A stretch of 64,000 nt of DNA, taken from NCBI GenBank assembly GCA_921293015.1, contig OV121092.1, positions 5,648,001-5,712,000 on the forward strand, read 5' to 3'. Within the stretch, counting starts at the first letter, position 1. Every line of letters begins with the position of its first letter. Positions 12,450-26,000 of this stretch are shown piece after piece. A model generated the notes under the pieces. That model saw nothing but the letters and a program-made list of their open reading frames with translations. It did no database searches and was not told the DNA's origin. A program made the position numbers and the translations under genes. The DNA comes from Phorcus lineatus (Eukaryota; Mollusca; Gastropoda; Trochida; Trochidae).

Positions 12450-15400
12450 TTAACTCTGGTTTTGGATGCGACTTAGACGCAATCCTTTTTCGGAGGCAAT
12501 TGATAGCGCAGTGCAAAGCGCTTCGATTTCTGGTGAAGACGATCAGCTTCCCGTCCCTGGTTAGTAAACGTTATCTGTTATCTACAGTTTCCTTATAGAA
12601 TAATGCGTTACATGTTTGAAGCCCTTAGATAAAACTAAAATTTCTGGTCTCTTTAGACCGATACAAATTATGTGTCGTTGCTATTTCGTAAGAAAGATCT
12701 TTATTTCATGAACGTAAAAATTCTTAATAAAAAGATGGACATCTTTAACAGAAAATTCATATCACTTTGATATACTAGGATTGAGTATAAACATCAAAAC
12801 CCTGTGTATTAAACAGTGGAAAAGAAGTCTTTTGTATGTCCAATGAATGTTTTTGTTTAAGGGCGACGTTTGGGCCAACAGATGACCAGCGTTAGCCGGG
12901 TATTAAAATGGTTAAAGATTATAAAGGGTAAAGAGATTGAAATGTTATATGTACTCATTTTTTTCCTGAATTTGCATGCAATTTGAAAGGGCCCTTTGAA
13001 TGTCACCGAATATCAAATTGTCACCAGGTATAGCCCTAAGATTGAAGGCGCTTGATCTCGATGTTACAACGTCTTTACAATGCATAGGTTTGAAATTGAC
13101 GTGGGTGGAAAACAGAAAGAAATATCTATTATGAGATCTGAATACTCTCTGGTAAAGTTTAAGCTTCACAACGATGCGTATTTGTAGTCACAGTTTTCTT
13201 GGGGGTATTCCTCGAGCTGTGTAATTGGACTCTGTAACATAAAGCTACCGGCTTTGCGTAATTCCAAAACCTCTTCTTCTCTCTCTTCTCACAGGAGTAT
13301 CCATAATCAAAAGTGAAGACATGTTTAACCATGGATGGTCATTTGCATGTTGGAATGTTGTAAAAGAACTACAACCAGAGTCTGCCCCATGAGGAAATAC
13401 GCGATATCATTGAACACACATTGCAGATTGAGTGATATGCCTTGTTTACACGCTTCTTGCTTTAAAAGTAACACACAGACCTAACTGTGTGTAGAGTGAG
13501 ATACCTTGTTTACTCGCTTCTTGTTTGAGAAGGAACATACAGACGTCTACTAATGACATAGGCATCTTATGTGGAAATACTTCTTGGTGTGCATAGTGTT
13601 TACACACCGACTGACTCATGTTAACAAGGCCAGTTAACGTTGTTTACAGCCTCTCTGTTACTTTGTTCTCATTACAGTTCCACTGCTGTACCAATTATCT
13701 ATTGGGTCAAATGCCGGTACTTTTCTTCCAACGTTGTCTTATATGTGTCTTCTGAACAAATTGGTTTTGATAATCTCTGAATACTGAAAATATCATAACA
13801 CATATTGTTCTTTCATTTCCCGTCAGAATAATTACTGTTATAGTTAGATAGTAATTGTTCACGATAATAGAGGATACTTTTTAATGTTATTGATGTAGGG
13901 TCCATAACGAAAGAAGTGGGTTTTCTTTGATTTAATCTTTATAGACACAAACGTCCAATGAGTTCATTATGACGTCAAAAGTCACGATATTACACATCAA
14001 TCACATATACTTTTGTTAATTGTCCTTTTCAAATCATGATACTGTAATGTTAGTTTTTTTATCAAAAACCTTATGTAGAGTTGTGCAAATCTTGTTAAAT
14101 TCAAGAATTATCCAATATCGTAAATTACATGAAACAGAGATTATCATTTCTATAGTCCTTGTTGTTCCCTTGTTAACATTATCAGTTGTCTAGTTTTAAC
14201 ATGATGCATATGTTGAGTTCGTGGTATCCAGTTTCAGATAAGAGCCGTTGTTTCCAGTAGCGCTTTTATCACGTTCATGCCTGAAGGCTGTAGTCTTCAA
14301 TTTTCAGCCCAGGTGTAAAAGTGACCGCTTGAACTGGAGATTACAAGGAATTATCTGCTTCTCACAATGATTAGCAACAGATAGCAGCGAAAAGCATAAC
14401 AACTGCTGGGAGGATTGTCCGGAAGAGCTCATTCTGGAGGATAAACACTGACTTGTGCTACAATTACATGATATATCAAACTAGATTCACTGATACTGAC
14501 GGCCTAATTGGCTGTTAGGACTTGAGTGGTCAAACTATCCTGGTTTAGCACCGTTCGACCAACTGACCGGAAGTGTTTTTCAGAAAGTGCTTCTGATTGT
14601 TCTTTGATTATCTTTAATTGTGTTATTGTGTTCATCTCACCATAACGATAACACTTATTAGCTCACACTGCTAAAGACAGATAATTGGTGTTTCACGACA
14701 ACATTTTAAGTAATATGTCCCGTTGAAACATATGTGTTTTGTCTCAGTGCAGTGAAGATGTCATACGACTGTTTTATCGTGTTACGTGAAGACTTCTGCC
14801 AAACTTAAGGTTTGCGACATATTAATGTTACCGGCTCGAGTTGTTCCTTATACCAAACGAGACAGGAATATGTTTCCTTGTATTAGACTATACAAACTTT
14901 AGAATGATTGGAGATGAACTACAATGTACACTTGAAGTGTATATTAACTACCATTTGAGGGGTAAAGGGTTATCAGCAACCAATCATCACGACAAATATC
15001 ATGCAAAATGGGACAAGGAATTGACCCTTCAAACGAAAGGTAAGCCTCGGGTCATCCATCCAATAATTATCGAGCCAAGCGTTGCTGTACTTCATCTGGT
15101 ATTCATAATTTAGCTTTGCTAAGGAACGCTGTTGCAATTTCAGAAATTATATCTCAAGAATATAACTCGTATTTAACTCGCTTCAATTTTTTACATTATA
15201 AATATTTGACTCAGGTCATCGGTTATGTTATTTTTAACAAATCTGCATGAATCTGGTATTATATATGCCTATTCGTGTGTTAAAGCTATGCCTTTCAATA
15301 GAATTCTGAGACTACCAAACAGAGCAAATTGCGCAATCACTTGAAGTAATTGTTAAATCAACAGAGGCAAACAAGAAGTGCAAGACCCATCACAAAACAA

Positions 15401-18187
15401 GGAGAATCCCCAATGGCATTTACAGTCAGTCCTTGAGTTGATGTATAACATGGAACTGACTTTATTGAGTGGAAAATGTGCGGACGTATTTTCTTGATTC
15501 CCTACTTACCCAATAACAGTAAATCAAAGTGATTTCTTCCAGCAAAGTCTTCACTCTTCATTCTAACTTCTGAGTTATCTTTCATTGTCAGGTCGTTGCT
15601 ATTAATTCTTTTAATTCCCAGTTACCGCTTAAACTCTGCTGACAATACAATTGCGTTTGAACTTAAAGGATGCGTTGAGAAACCTAATCTTACGTTTACT
15701 GTTACTAATGAACAAGTCCACGTTTAGATGTAATGATGTACTTTTTTTAAATTTCAAATTAAATTTCACTTCTTCTAATCAGGTCAAATAGTACACGTGC
15801 GTTTTATTCAATATAGCAAAACAAGTATATAAAAAGTCCCGTTTAGTTGATTGTTTCTGTTGAAATTAATCATATCAAACTCTTTCCTACATCGTCTAGA
15901 TTAATCTTATGTTATTAAATTAAACTTTAATACTGTACGGCAATGATATTTCTCATATAACGAAATTAAGTCTGAAATCTGTTAATATCGTAGCAGATAC
16001 ATTTAATGCTCTTCCTAGTTCGTCGTAACAATGTAAAACGATTTTGACTAGGCTCTTGATTGCGTCTGTACTGGTTTGGGAACTCACTTCCCTGCGACCA
16101 GACGGGTTACGATTATATGTAAGTACATTTATGATCGCTACCTGATGCCAATAACTATTAAGTTAATAACGTCGCTCTGAGAGATGTTCAGTCATATTGC
16201 AAGTATCTGCCAGACACAGGACTGGAACGAGATTGTGCTATAGTGGTTCATTGATTTCCAAGTCAGACGAAATATTTCGAATACGAAACATCGTAATAAT
16301 GACATTGAGAGACATCTGTAATATACATGCTACTATTGCACGGCGAGAGGGTTTGATGACGAACGGTCTTGTCGTGATTACATATAAGCGAAATCTGTGT
16401 TGGCATCAGACTTGTTTATGAGCCAAGATTTTTATGTTTCCATGGCCATGCTTTTCAGAGATCTGTGATTGCAGGAGACGAGTTTCATATCTGTCATCAT
16501 TTTCATCCATTATGATCATGTCTCGTCAATAAATTTACAAATAGGTTTTATATCAAAATTGGCATCTTGTACGCTAGACGTTCAGATGCATTGAATTGCG
16601 TCGAAACAATAGCCATACAAGCAATAATAATATCTCTGCTTTACTATGCATGTTATTGCCTTGTCTCAGTAATGTCATATATCCGGGCTTTGTTTTCCGA
16701 AAGCTCAAAAACAACGAAATTGATATTGATTTGCTACATTCTGATGTTAAAACTACACCATTCGTCCTTTCGAATGCAACGTAATACACATTACGATGCT
16801 GATAACAAATGCGATAAAATCAAGTGTTACTTAAGCTTTTTAAGTGAGCAGATTTAATCTAATGATTTCATGGAAGTAACTATGCATGCGTGGTATTTAT
16901 AATCCCGCACACATTTTGGGCATGCCTTTGTGACTTCATCAAATATTGCTTGAAGAAGAGACAAGAATCCTCAGAAATATGCGAGTAGAGGGGTAACCAG
17001 TAACCATTGTCTTGATAATCAGTCATTTTATTTTGTATTTCGATGTGGGTATTTAAATGAGGAAATACGTTGCAAGGTCCTATGAAATAAATCGATTGTA
17101 AACGTGATTGTCCATGCAGCCGTAAGTTTCCCTATAGAATTTTTGTCTGACGTAGAGAAGACTATATTCCAGAATTTCATTTGTTCCAATATTGGAAATT
17201 GGCGTTGGTATTTCCGTGGTCGTCTCAAATCATCTTCTCTATTCATCAATTCCGATGTGATAGCGTTCTCATAAAACATTCATATTTATGAACAGAGAAA
17301 TTTATCGGAAGTGGAGTCATTATTGAAATTTCCTTATTCTAAATGTTTTCATATGGGAAAAGATAAAAGCTTAAATCTAGTGTGGAGGTTCAGCCACAAA
17401 ATCGCCTGAGCCCGCTTGATTTGATTTTAACGTTTTAATGCAAATATGAAGAGGATACGAATAAAGTTATCTAACATTAATGACATCTCCAGTATCCATG
17501 CATTCATAGTATTCATGCGGTGGAGATACTGCATACAGTCGTAATGTATAGGGGATATGGGGAGTCTTATCCTCAAGGAAGTAGGCTTATATTATTCCTT
17601 AGCGAGAAAATTTCCTATTAAACTCAGATTCAAAATTAATTTAACAAATAGAAAATGAATTATGGATAAGCATCTGATAAACGTCACAGTTGGAAACGTT
17701 CGCCTGAAAGCTTTGTTATATTCTGTCTTGTATTTTGTTTAGCTCACTAAATGTATTGTTTTGAAATATCAGTTGTATTTTTTCTCGTTTTAACATCCAA
17801 GGTTTTAATCCATGAATCCAAGTCAAAGCCTTTGTTGTAAACTTTATAATTTGAAAATAGTATATCCGTTATTGTTCGTGAGATGAGATGAGCAATTGAG
17901 TTCTATTTCGCTCTTGAAACAAATATTAATTACTGTGTTGATTTTTTATCACGGTTTGAATGGAATGCATCCTGTTAAACATATTACTAAACTTTTCAAA
18001 GAAAATTCATAGAAGTATCGACCCTTTGTCGTTGGTTGCCAAGTGAAATTTCAATAATAAGTAATTTTTTTAAAATATAGCTTGCTAAGAATACTGCTTC
18101 ATGCATATGTAGCATACTAAAATTTCGTCATTATGTGTTTTAGATAAGTTGATACAATCAATCGAAAGGACAGGTTCCAGATAATGA
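12450..18187. other. gene desert, no gene seen
   Basis: Nearly 6 kb of AT-rich DNA with scattered short frames, none with a recognisable domain, splice-site pair or repeat signature that I can support. The largest, at 14,841-15,113 and 16,567-16,857, look random. Confidence 0.5.
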
Positions 18188-18325
18188 GTATCAAGGATAT
18201 TATATGAGTGTCCATGATGTTTACGACACGATATTAGTATTTCCCGAGCGAGAGGGATATACTGATATGAAGGCACGAGTGTCGTAATCATAGTATGTCA
18301 TGGACACGAATATGATATTCTGTTT
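18188..18325. repeat. foldback palindrome (MITE-like), ~138 bp
   Basis: Two imperfect arms of about 65-70 bp face each other. Pairs include GTGTCCATGA (left) with TCATGGACAC (right), ACGACAC (18,223) with GTGTCGT (18,279-18,285), GATATTAGTAT with ATACTGATAT, and TCCC with GGGA around a GAGCGAGA loop. The outer part also pairs (GGATATTATATGAG with AATATGATATTC). No coding content. The arrangement is typical of hairpin MITEs; the family is unknown. Confidence 0.65.
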
Positions 18326-21300
18326 ATTACCGAAGTCGTTAAATCAAAGAAACTAATCAAAATCAACATCAAAGTATAGGCATAGGCGCATTTGGAACAC
18401 AACGTCATAGGCGAACTGTGACGTCAAAGAATGGTTTTTGACGAGACGTCACAATGAAAAAGTGATATTTTGCCCCTGGACATCGTATGAAAAATATGAA
18501 CCCCGATATGATTACCCTCGAAGGCAATAAATATATTTATTTTTAATTTCGTGGATGTTATGATATATTTAAAGTACTTTTACTGAAAATTGAACATTAC
18601 GATAACAATAAAGCTTCCAACTGTTATTGTTAGAACAGTTCTATTTAACAGCAGTATTAGTCATGTGACCGGAAATGCAAATACGCACGTCATTTGTTAC
18701 TTTATTATTTTACTTGTAGGAAAGCTACCATCTCGTTTGAAGCATCACTGATTGTATGGTCACTTTCATACGAGAGATGTTTAAACTAAATAACATAAAT
18801 TTAGATTCATGGCTGCCTCATCAGAAAAATGTCAAAAAATCGAAAAAGATGCGAAGTAAGTCCTTATCAAAAGCCATGCAGTGATAAAGAACAATGTTGC
18901 CTATTCTTCTCTTGTTCTTGTTGCCGATAAATTTTGCGCTCCTAATCAATAACATAGGATTTCTGCTGAAAAATAAGAGCAAATATCTTAAATTAGTTCT
19001 TGTTTAAGGTTTGCGTAAAGCAGTAAAAATTTCGAAGCCACAATATTTTGATTTTTCTTTTACCATTTTTAATTGACCTCATGCTCCTTGACAGACATAA
19101 TTGCATCAAATCGTTGAAATTCACAGCTGAATCCTTCTTTATTTAAACTTGTGGAACTCATAATAGCAATTTTTTTCTCAGGAATGTAAGACCAGTATAT
19201 AGAGTTCTATCATTGTTTTCTAATTTATCAAAACATTGATCGCAAACAGTCATCGTTACTCAAAAAACATTTTAAAGTTTACATTTCAAATACAGTTAAA
19301 GACTTGAAAATTGATTAAAAAAAAAGACGTATAATATCAATAAATTGAGAAAGTAAATCGTGGCTAATGCATGAGAATCATGATTTCTATGCATTATCAA
19401 CTTCTTTGCAATAATCACAGTTTGGTAACGATATTTTGTCAGAAGAATCTTCAGAGCATGCTACTGTTGATTATGCACCAGCCAACTTTCTTGCAATAAG
19501 GATTGTTAACATTATTTTATGTGTAATGAATATGTTTTGAATGTGGCTGAATGCATTTGTCGTGGCTTGCGATTATATTCTTCTTGATTTTGTATCTTCA
19601 ACTTGAATACTTGTCCGGGGTTTTTTTTCTACCAGCAATTTTGGATCGGCTCCATTTCTGAGATGTGTGTGTCATTATGTGCAGATACATAATAATAATA
19701 ACGTCTTTTAAGTGGTCGACATTCAGTAGACACTTATCTTGTCGTGACTTTTGGTATGCAAATAAGATATTGATCATTCCTTAGATAGATCTAGTAGGGT
19801 TCTGTTAGACGATGAAGATAATCAGTTTGTCTATAAAATATGTTTGGCACATGATATGAAATTGGTTTGTATAAAAAATGATATAAAAAAGAAGTCAGAT
19901 AGTATTATAATTTGATTGGTCACCAATCTGTTAATGGGCCGAACCAATGATGCTGAACTTCACTAATAACGGTAAATTGATTGTGAGCAATGAAGATAAC
20001 AGTAAGCAGGTTTGTAAGGGATTATCTTGTAGTCTTGATGATAACCTATTTACTCTTTCATCACAAGCCTTTATTCTTCGGCTTTCATTTAGTCGGCAAT
20101 GACCTCAACTTTTTCAGAAATAGGTTATGTCCTGAATTAGATTTCATTGATCATCCATTGAATACTACTTGTTAGGCCCAGATTTCAGATAGCGACTGTC
20201 AGTAATTTTCAAACGCAAATTGGATCAAGAGTCTTTACTCCAATATAAAGACATCAAAATTATCTGATTTGTACAAATTGGAACCAATTGGCGACGATGC
20301 AAACAGTCAATCCACGTCTTGATGGTTCGTATAAGCAAATAAATAAAATTTATCTTTGAATATGGTTCATTTGAGATGTTATAGAGATATGACTGTCAGA
20401 TGGTATTGGTTTTTGTTCAAAACAAGCACCTATTAAGATGCGTATAGTTGTGTAATGCAATATTAACTGATATTATCGCATGCTAATACGTATACGAGAG
20501 CTCGGAAACATCGCGTTATTAGCTTATTCAATAGATCGTGTTCCCCTAATCGTAAAAGGTCACTGGATAAATGAAAAATTATCTAAAATTGCAATCCTTG
20601 TTGATGCATGTTGTTAAATAGCAAATGCTTATGTAAGGTAATATGATTGCAATAAATGCCCACTTAATAGCTTAAATGCCAACTTAGTCAAAACATATAT
20701 GTTTTAATGTTTCAGTTGGCAAAGGTCTGATGTCAACTATGTATGAGCTAAGCATATGAGTTTTCTGTCGTATGTTTGTGTGATTTATAGTATAATAATT
20801 CTTTTCCTCAGATATTTTGTTTATATTTGCTATTAAAAAAATTGTCTTTATCAGCAATTAAACTATCTGTCGTATGGGGGCCTTTTTTCATTTTTTATGA
20901 TATCATATTTTATTTAAAACTATGTTATTCGCTACTTGTTCATATTGAAACCCCGTGTTTTTTAAAAATACAAAAACTTCAACACGTATTACTCACTGCT
21001 TGTTAATCTTGATTTATGTCCAAAACTCTTATAAAATATGACTGTTAAATAAAACAAATTCGTACTACTGTCTACATGACAACCACTGTTATTAATTTTA
21101 ACCTATCAACACAGGAAATACTTTTGACAGAATAAAAACACAAATGAAAGGACCTAATAGAAAAGGCTATACAACGTTAAACCAACACAATTCGAGTCAA
21201 TGATTTAATACAGCAACGTCGGGACGTTTTTGTTTGAAAATGACAGAATTTAGAGATGAAGTCGATTTGTAACGTGTATTTACTGCATCGATCGCTATAT

Positions 21301-21714
21301 TCGACGAATGAAGTCTAGTTTACATTTATAGGAAGATTCAACAACTTCAATGAATTAATCTAGGAAATTAGGACTAAAACTTAATCAACGGAAATCAATA
21401 TCATATGATGAACGATCTACAACGCGTAAATTGAAAAGGAGTTCAAAGAAAGTTATTTACTTGCAGCTCTCGTGTATTAATATCAGAAATAGATTCAGAA
21501 ATGGCGTCATTGCGTCGAGAGAGCATCTCTATATTTAGAACTAGACGTTATCTAGCCCCAGACGCCCAGTTTATGGTAAATTTACGACCTTAGAGAGAAG
21601 AATGCATTATTGATTCCCATAGGAAGGAGCGATCGAGACTGGATAGTTACTTTCGGTCCTGCATATATACCTGAACTATGTGAAAGCTAGTTCTGTATAA
21701 CAATGTACTCTAGA
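18326..21714. other. intergenic, no gene seen
   Basis: No gene supported. At 18,417-18,460 two CRE-type elements (TGTGACGTCAAAG and GAGACGTCACAATG) lie about 35 bp apart beside the foldback palindrome. The rest is AT-rich without recognisable features. Confidence 0.5.
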
Positions 21715-22115
21715 CATAACTGTACAAGTTTGAAAACGAGGGCTACTCATTTACAATTTACTGATTCCAAATTTTGTTGAAATTATTTAAGTCTGAAATT
21801 ATGGCTACACTCTTTACAGCATAAAAGTACTCTACCTATGTGTACCGACATTTTTATAAACTAGAACTCTTTACATTTTAGTTTCTTATTCCTACATTTT
21901 ACGGGAGAGTAGAATTGTATTTTTCATTCAAATCAGCATAAGTGATTGAACTACGAGTAAGGTAATCTTACATATTTGTTCTCTAGCTCAGTGTACGGAA
22001 AGTTTTGTGAACTGTAGCTGTTTACAATTTAGTTACTGAATCCAAATTTTTACGGGAGTGTAGATTTGTATTTACAATCTATATAGCATAAGTGTTTGAA
22101 CTATGAGTATATAAC
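21715..22115. repeat. diverged tandem repeat, ~140 bp unit, 2-3 copies
   Basis: Two clear units (about 21,840-21,970 and 21,990-22,112) share, in order, TGTACxG, TTTACA-TTTAGTT, TTACGGGAG(A/T)GTAGA-TTGTATTT, AGCATAAGTG-TTGAACTA-GAGTA. A third, more eroded unit precedes them from about 21,720. Old local duplication, non-coding. Confidence 0.6.
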
Positions 22116-22555
22116 TCTGCTCGCCATAGAAGCCCTCGTCCCTTATTTACAGTTGGTGTGCAAGGCATTATTCTTCTATTAGTATTTCCCAGGAGTACCA
22201 AATGTAAATGTTACTGTCTTGTTATTGGTCATTCTTCATCTGTGTACAAGTTACTTGCAAATTGTTGTACTTGGTTTATAGTTCTACGCATAAAGACAAA
22301 TTAGTTGAGTTTAGTCCCTTAGTCCCCTAATTACAGAAGCTTATCACAACGGTTATTATAAGTGTTCTCAACGGAGACCTACGATGCCCACTGTACTTTA
22401 CAGAATTTATATATTGTTCTGGGTTCAAGCTAGTTTTGTAATGCAGATAATCATTGATAAAACTTAAAGGCACTCTTTTACGTTTTCTTAGGGATTAAAG
22501 AAACATAAATGAAACCAATTGATAGACAATCTTTTTAAATCAATAAAAGGAGTCC

Positions 22556-23028
22556 ATAAAGAGCCACTCCGTGATTTTCATAACATATTTTCTACCTTTG
22601 ATACGAACCTAAATGTCTTATTTGGTGATCTAAAATAAAAAATCTTAACTTTTCATGTCCGAAAGACATATATATGACAAATACGAGTGGTCCATGAAAA
22701 TCTAAAAACAGCATTATAAATGCACAGAGGTGTAGATATCACGTCCAATATACATGGATACTAGTTATATAACCTAACCTAACAAACACTATCAACTCCT
22801 AACTGCACTCCTGGCTGTTTTAGATAAGTCTTCAAAATTACGTTTGACGATTTGACGCGCGCCATTGTCCAGTTTTCGATCATAATTGCGACGTTCTACC
22901 TTCATATTGTCACTGTACAAAACAATTTAACTTTAAAATGTTTCTTTTTTGGTAACAGTCGATACTTCGCGATCAAATGACACCATTGATTAAGTTTGGC
23001 ATATATGACTCACGGAGTAGCTCTTTAA
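22556..23028 (-). mobile_element. piggyBac-like MITE, copy 2 (inverted)
   Basis: This is the reverse complement of the element at 3,984-4,451 along its whole length (465 versus 468 bp). Shared internal blocks include CTAACTGC-CTCCTGGCTGTTTTAGATAAGTCT and the ACGTTCTACCTTCATATTGTCACTGT block in matching order. The element is bounded by TTAA at 23,025-23,028 and by ATAA (a one-base change from TTAA) at 22,556-22,559. Both ends carry the ACTCCGTGA terminal inverted repeat. Divergence between copies, a few small indels plus many substitutions, points to old insertions. Confidence 0.75.
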
Positions 23029-26000
23029 ACAAACGACCCTAGTTGTGTTACCTTATTCAAACCCTATTCCCTAACTCAAACCCATTGAAATGTCCACATG
23101 CATTTTTCGATGGATTCGTGATCATTTCTAAGACGTTAGTCGGTCTGAGAATGTTGGTGTTGAACCGTCTTGGCACAAATTCTTTTACACATATACTTAT
23201 ATTTATTCTCAAATATTTTAAGAAATGAAATTTCCCCAAAACGTCCTATAAGTGCTTTTATTTTTTGGTTTTGTATTTTACTGCAGATTTTCAAATAAAC
23301 ATTATGCTTCATAAACATTATGATTTTACTATACCTGTGCCAAGTTAGTTATCGACTGTATCTAAGAAAATCAGTAGACATGTATATAGAAACTAGTTTG
23401 CTTCTTCTAAATCTTTATAACATCGTTAACATGTAAAATAAATTAGGAATAAATTTTAAGAAAATGCTATCTTTGTGGAAAAACTTTTTACGATTTCTAC
23501 ACCTTTTACAATAGTTTGTTTAATCACAATGAAAAATACATTAATGTTTCCCAAGAGCAAGCGTTCAGCTTGCATATACTCTCAAACACAATCTTATTTC
23601 ACAATAAGGACGTGACTATGCAGAAGCCTTGCCATTCCTATGTATATAGACCAAGTATTAACGACGCCCAGTTAACAGTAGCTTTGTTTACAAGCAGTAT
23701 GAGTCTGCCGTTATTGCTTCCCGGAGGAAATAATACAGACAATGCATTCATAATTTTGTACGTATAATATATCTGTGTACGATAGTTCGGATATTATTTA
23801 TTCCCTGTCAAGTTTGAACAACATCATATTAGTTCTGTCCGGTATATGAACAATGTATAGCATCTATGTGTATTTCCGTGTACGATATAGTTATGGAAAG
23901 ATATGTAGCTCTACGACAGAAAATTCATTCCTAATTTGTTTGATCTGCCACCAATATGTACATATCTTATGATCTGGGAATGTACATAATCTATACTAAA
24001 AACAATCTAAAGAAATGATTTACTTTACTTTTTTTACTTTTGGAACAAGATAACAATGTTAAAAGAGTCATGTTATATCAATAAATTCTAGAGTTAAGAA
24101 ACTGGACTACCTTATGTTTGCAAACATTGCTAGAAATAAGAAATTAAGGTTCTTAATCTTAGGTTTTTAAGGTCAACTCTAACCCTTACGAGATCGAACC
24201 CGGAAAGTTTGAGTCTGTTTGGAATATCTTTAGATAGTTTCTGGCACACATATTTACATGGTTATTTATGTAAAATAGCCATTATCAACCTGTTGACAAG
24301 CAGTATGAGTATCTGTTATATTATAATGTAGTACACTGATGCCTGATGCATTCTGCCTGGTGTGCATGGAAGAGCAAAAGAGACAAACGGTTAAGAAAAT
24401 AGAACCCTCTGTAGGGGCTGTGCCGAAATAAGAAGCAGGCAAAACCCCAAACTGTTCCTATTGATGAAAGATACGGGGGTCTTGTGGAAATAAGTCAGGG
24501 ACAAAAAATCGCTAACATTCCGCAGAGTTGGTGAAAGATCAAGGAATGGAACCTGTAGGGGGTCTTAATGGCCCAGTTTGCTACTTCCTTTAGCATGTAA
24601 GGTCTCCTGCAGACTCTGGAAGTGCTAAAATTCAAAATTACAAGCTTTCCAAATGACCTTAGCTTTACTGACACTGAACGTTAGTCTTGTGGAATGAGGA
24701 AGAGATAATAATAAGAAGAAGGGAATGGAATGTGGTCCGATTTCTTCCTCCAGGCGGTAGCGCATTGCATGAGTCTCGCATTGTATTAACTGCAAATAGT
24801 ACAGAATGGTCTGTTTCAGAATCATTTGCGAAAAGACCGATACTTAAAAATATAGAAAGTTAAATTGTGTACTGGAGATCACGTTTTTTATAACAAATTG
24901 CGATATACTGTATGCGCACAATGTTTATGGTATATATTTTACGATGTATGATATAATGTAGTGTTGATTTGTATACTTACTACAAAGAATGGTATGCATG
25001 CTATGTTGTATGGTGCACATGCTATGCAGTGCGGTATGCATGATTGCAAGCTTGCTTTGATGTATGGAATGCATACCATGCAATCTATTCATATGCAGTC
25101 ATGCATGTGATTTAGCTGGCCATCATCATTTGCATCGGCCCACTCATGTCTGATAACAAGAAGGCGACTTCACGATATTTCAGCCATTTTAGCTATCCTG
25201 CTATATAGTTTACGGTCAACTTAATAAGCTAAAGGGTCACGCCCATTTTATGTCTTATAACATTGGTGACTTTTGTAACGCTATTACATCCACGATTCAC
25301 CATTTCATCGATAAAACCCAACATCATTTGCGCATGACCGACATCGACTAGATTGCAAAGGTATAAAACGTTTGAAGTGGACCGTTTTACCGTCAAAACT
25401 GATTTAATTGCTCACTTTGACATGAAAAAATTTATCAATTACCAATGAATTCTCTTTTTTTTGGAATTACCAGTCCACTTTTTAAATATCTTTACTCTAA
25501 TGTATTTTAATATAGATATTAATATAACATTAGGGTTCGATGCATAACCCATAGTTAAAAGAAGACACATCTCCATGGAACGATTAGATCCAATAAACAT
25601 GCCGAATTCACATTTGAAATTGTAATATATTTCATGATCAGCTTTAAATTGTGTATTTCTTTCGGATCAATTCCTCCATATGATTAACAGGCTTTCATTA
25701 CCGGTATTCAAGGGAGAAAAAAATCAATGGAAACCATCATTAGCGACTTTGACTCATACACTATTACCTGAGGCCGAGATACTGCAATGTCCACCGACGG
25801 GGCACGTAACATTAGCCATAACCCGATCTCCCACCCGCCCATAAAGGCAGTAGAGCAAGACTGCTAACGAGCTTATTCCGTGAGTTTATTGCCAGATAAA
25901 AGCACCGCCCTCCTAGAACGGAGTTCTCTGGCTTCGTCCTCATTAGTCGCCATGTAGTGGTCTAACGCTTGCATATTTGGTGCATAGAAATTAATTACCC

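Noticed and set aside
11817-12598. Overlapping frames of 182-244 codons over the 24-bp array
   Set aside because: All three forward frames are open because the unit is 24 bp and stop-free. This is a satellite artefact.
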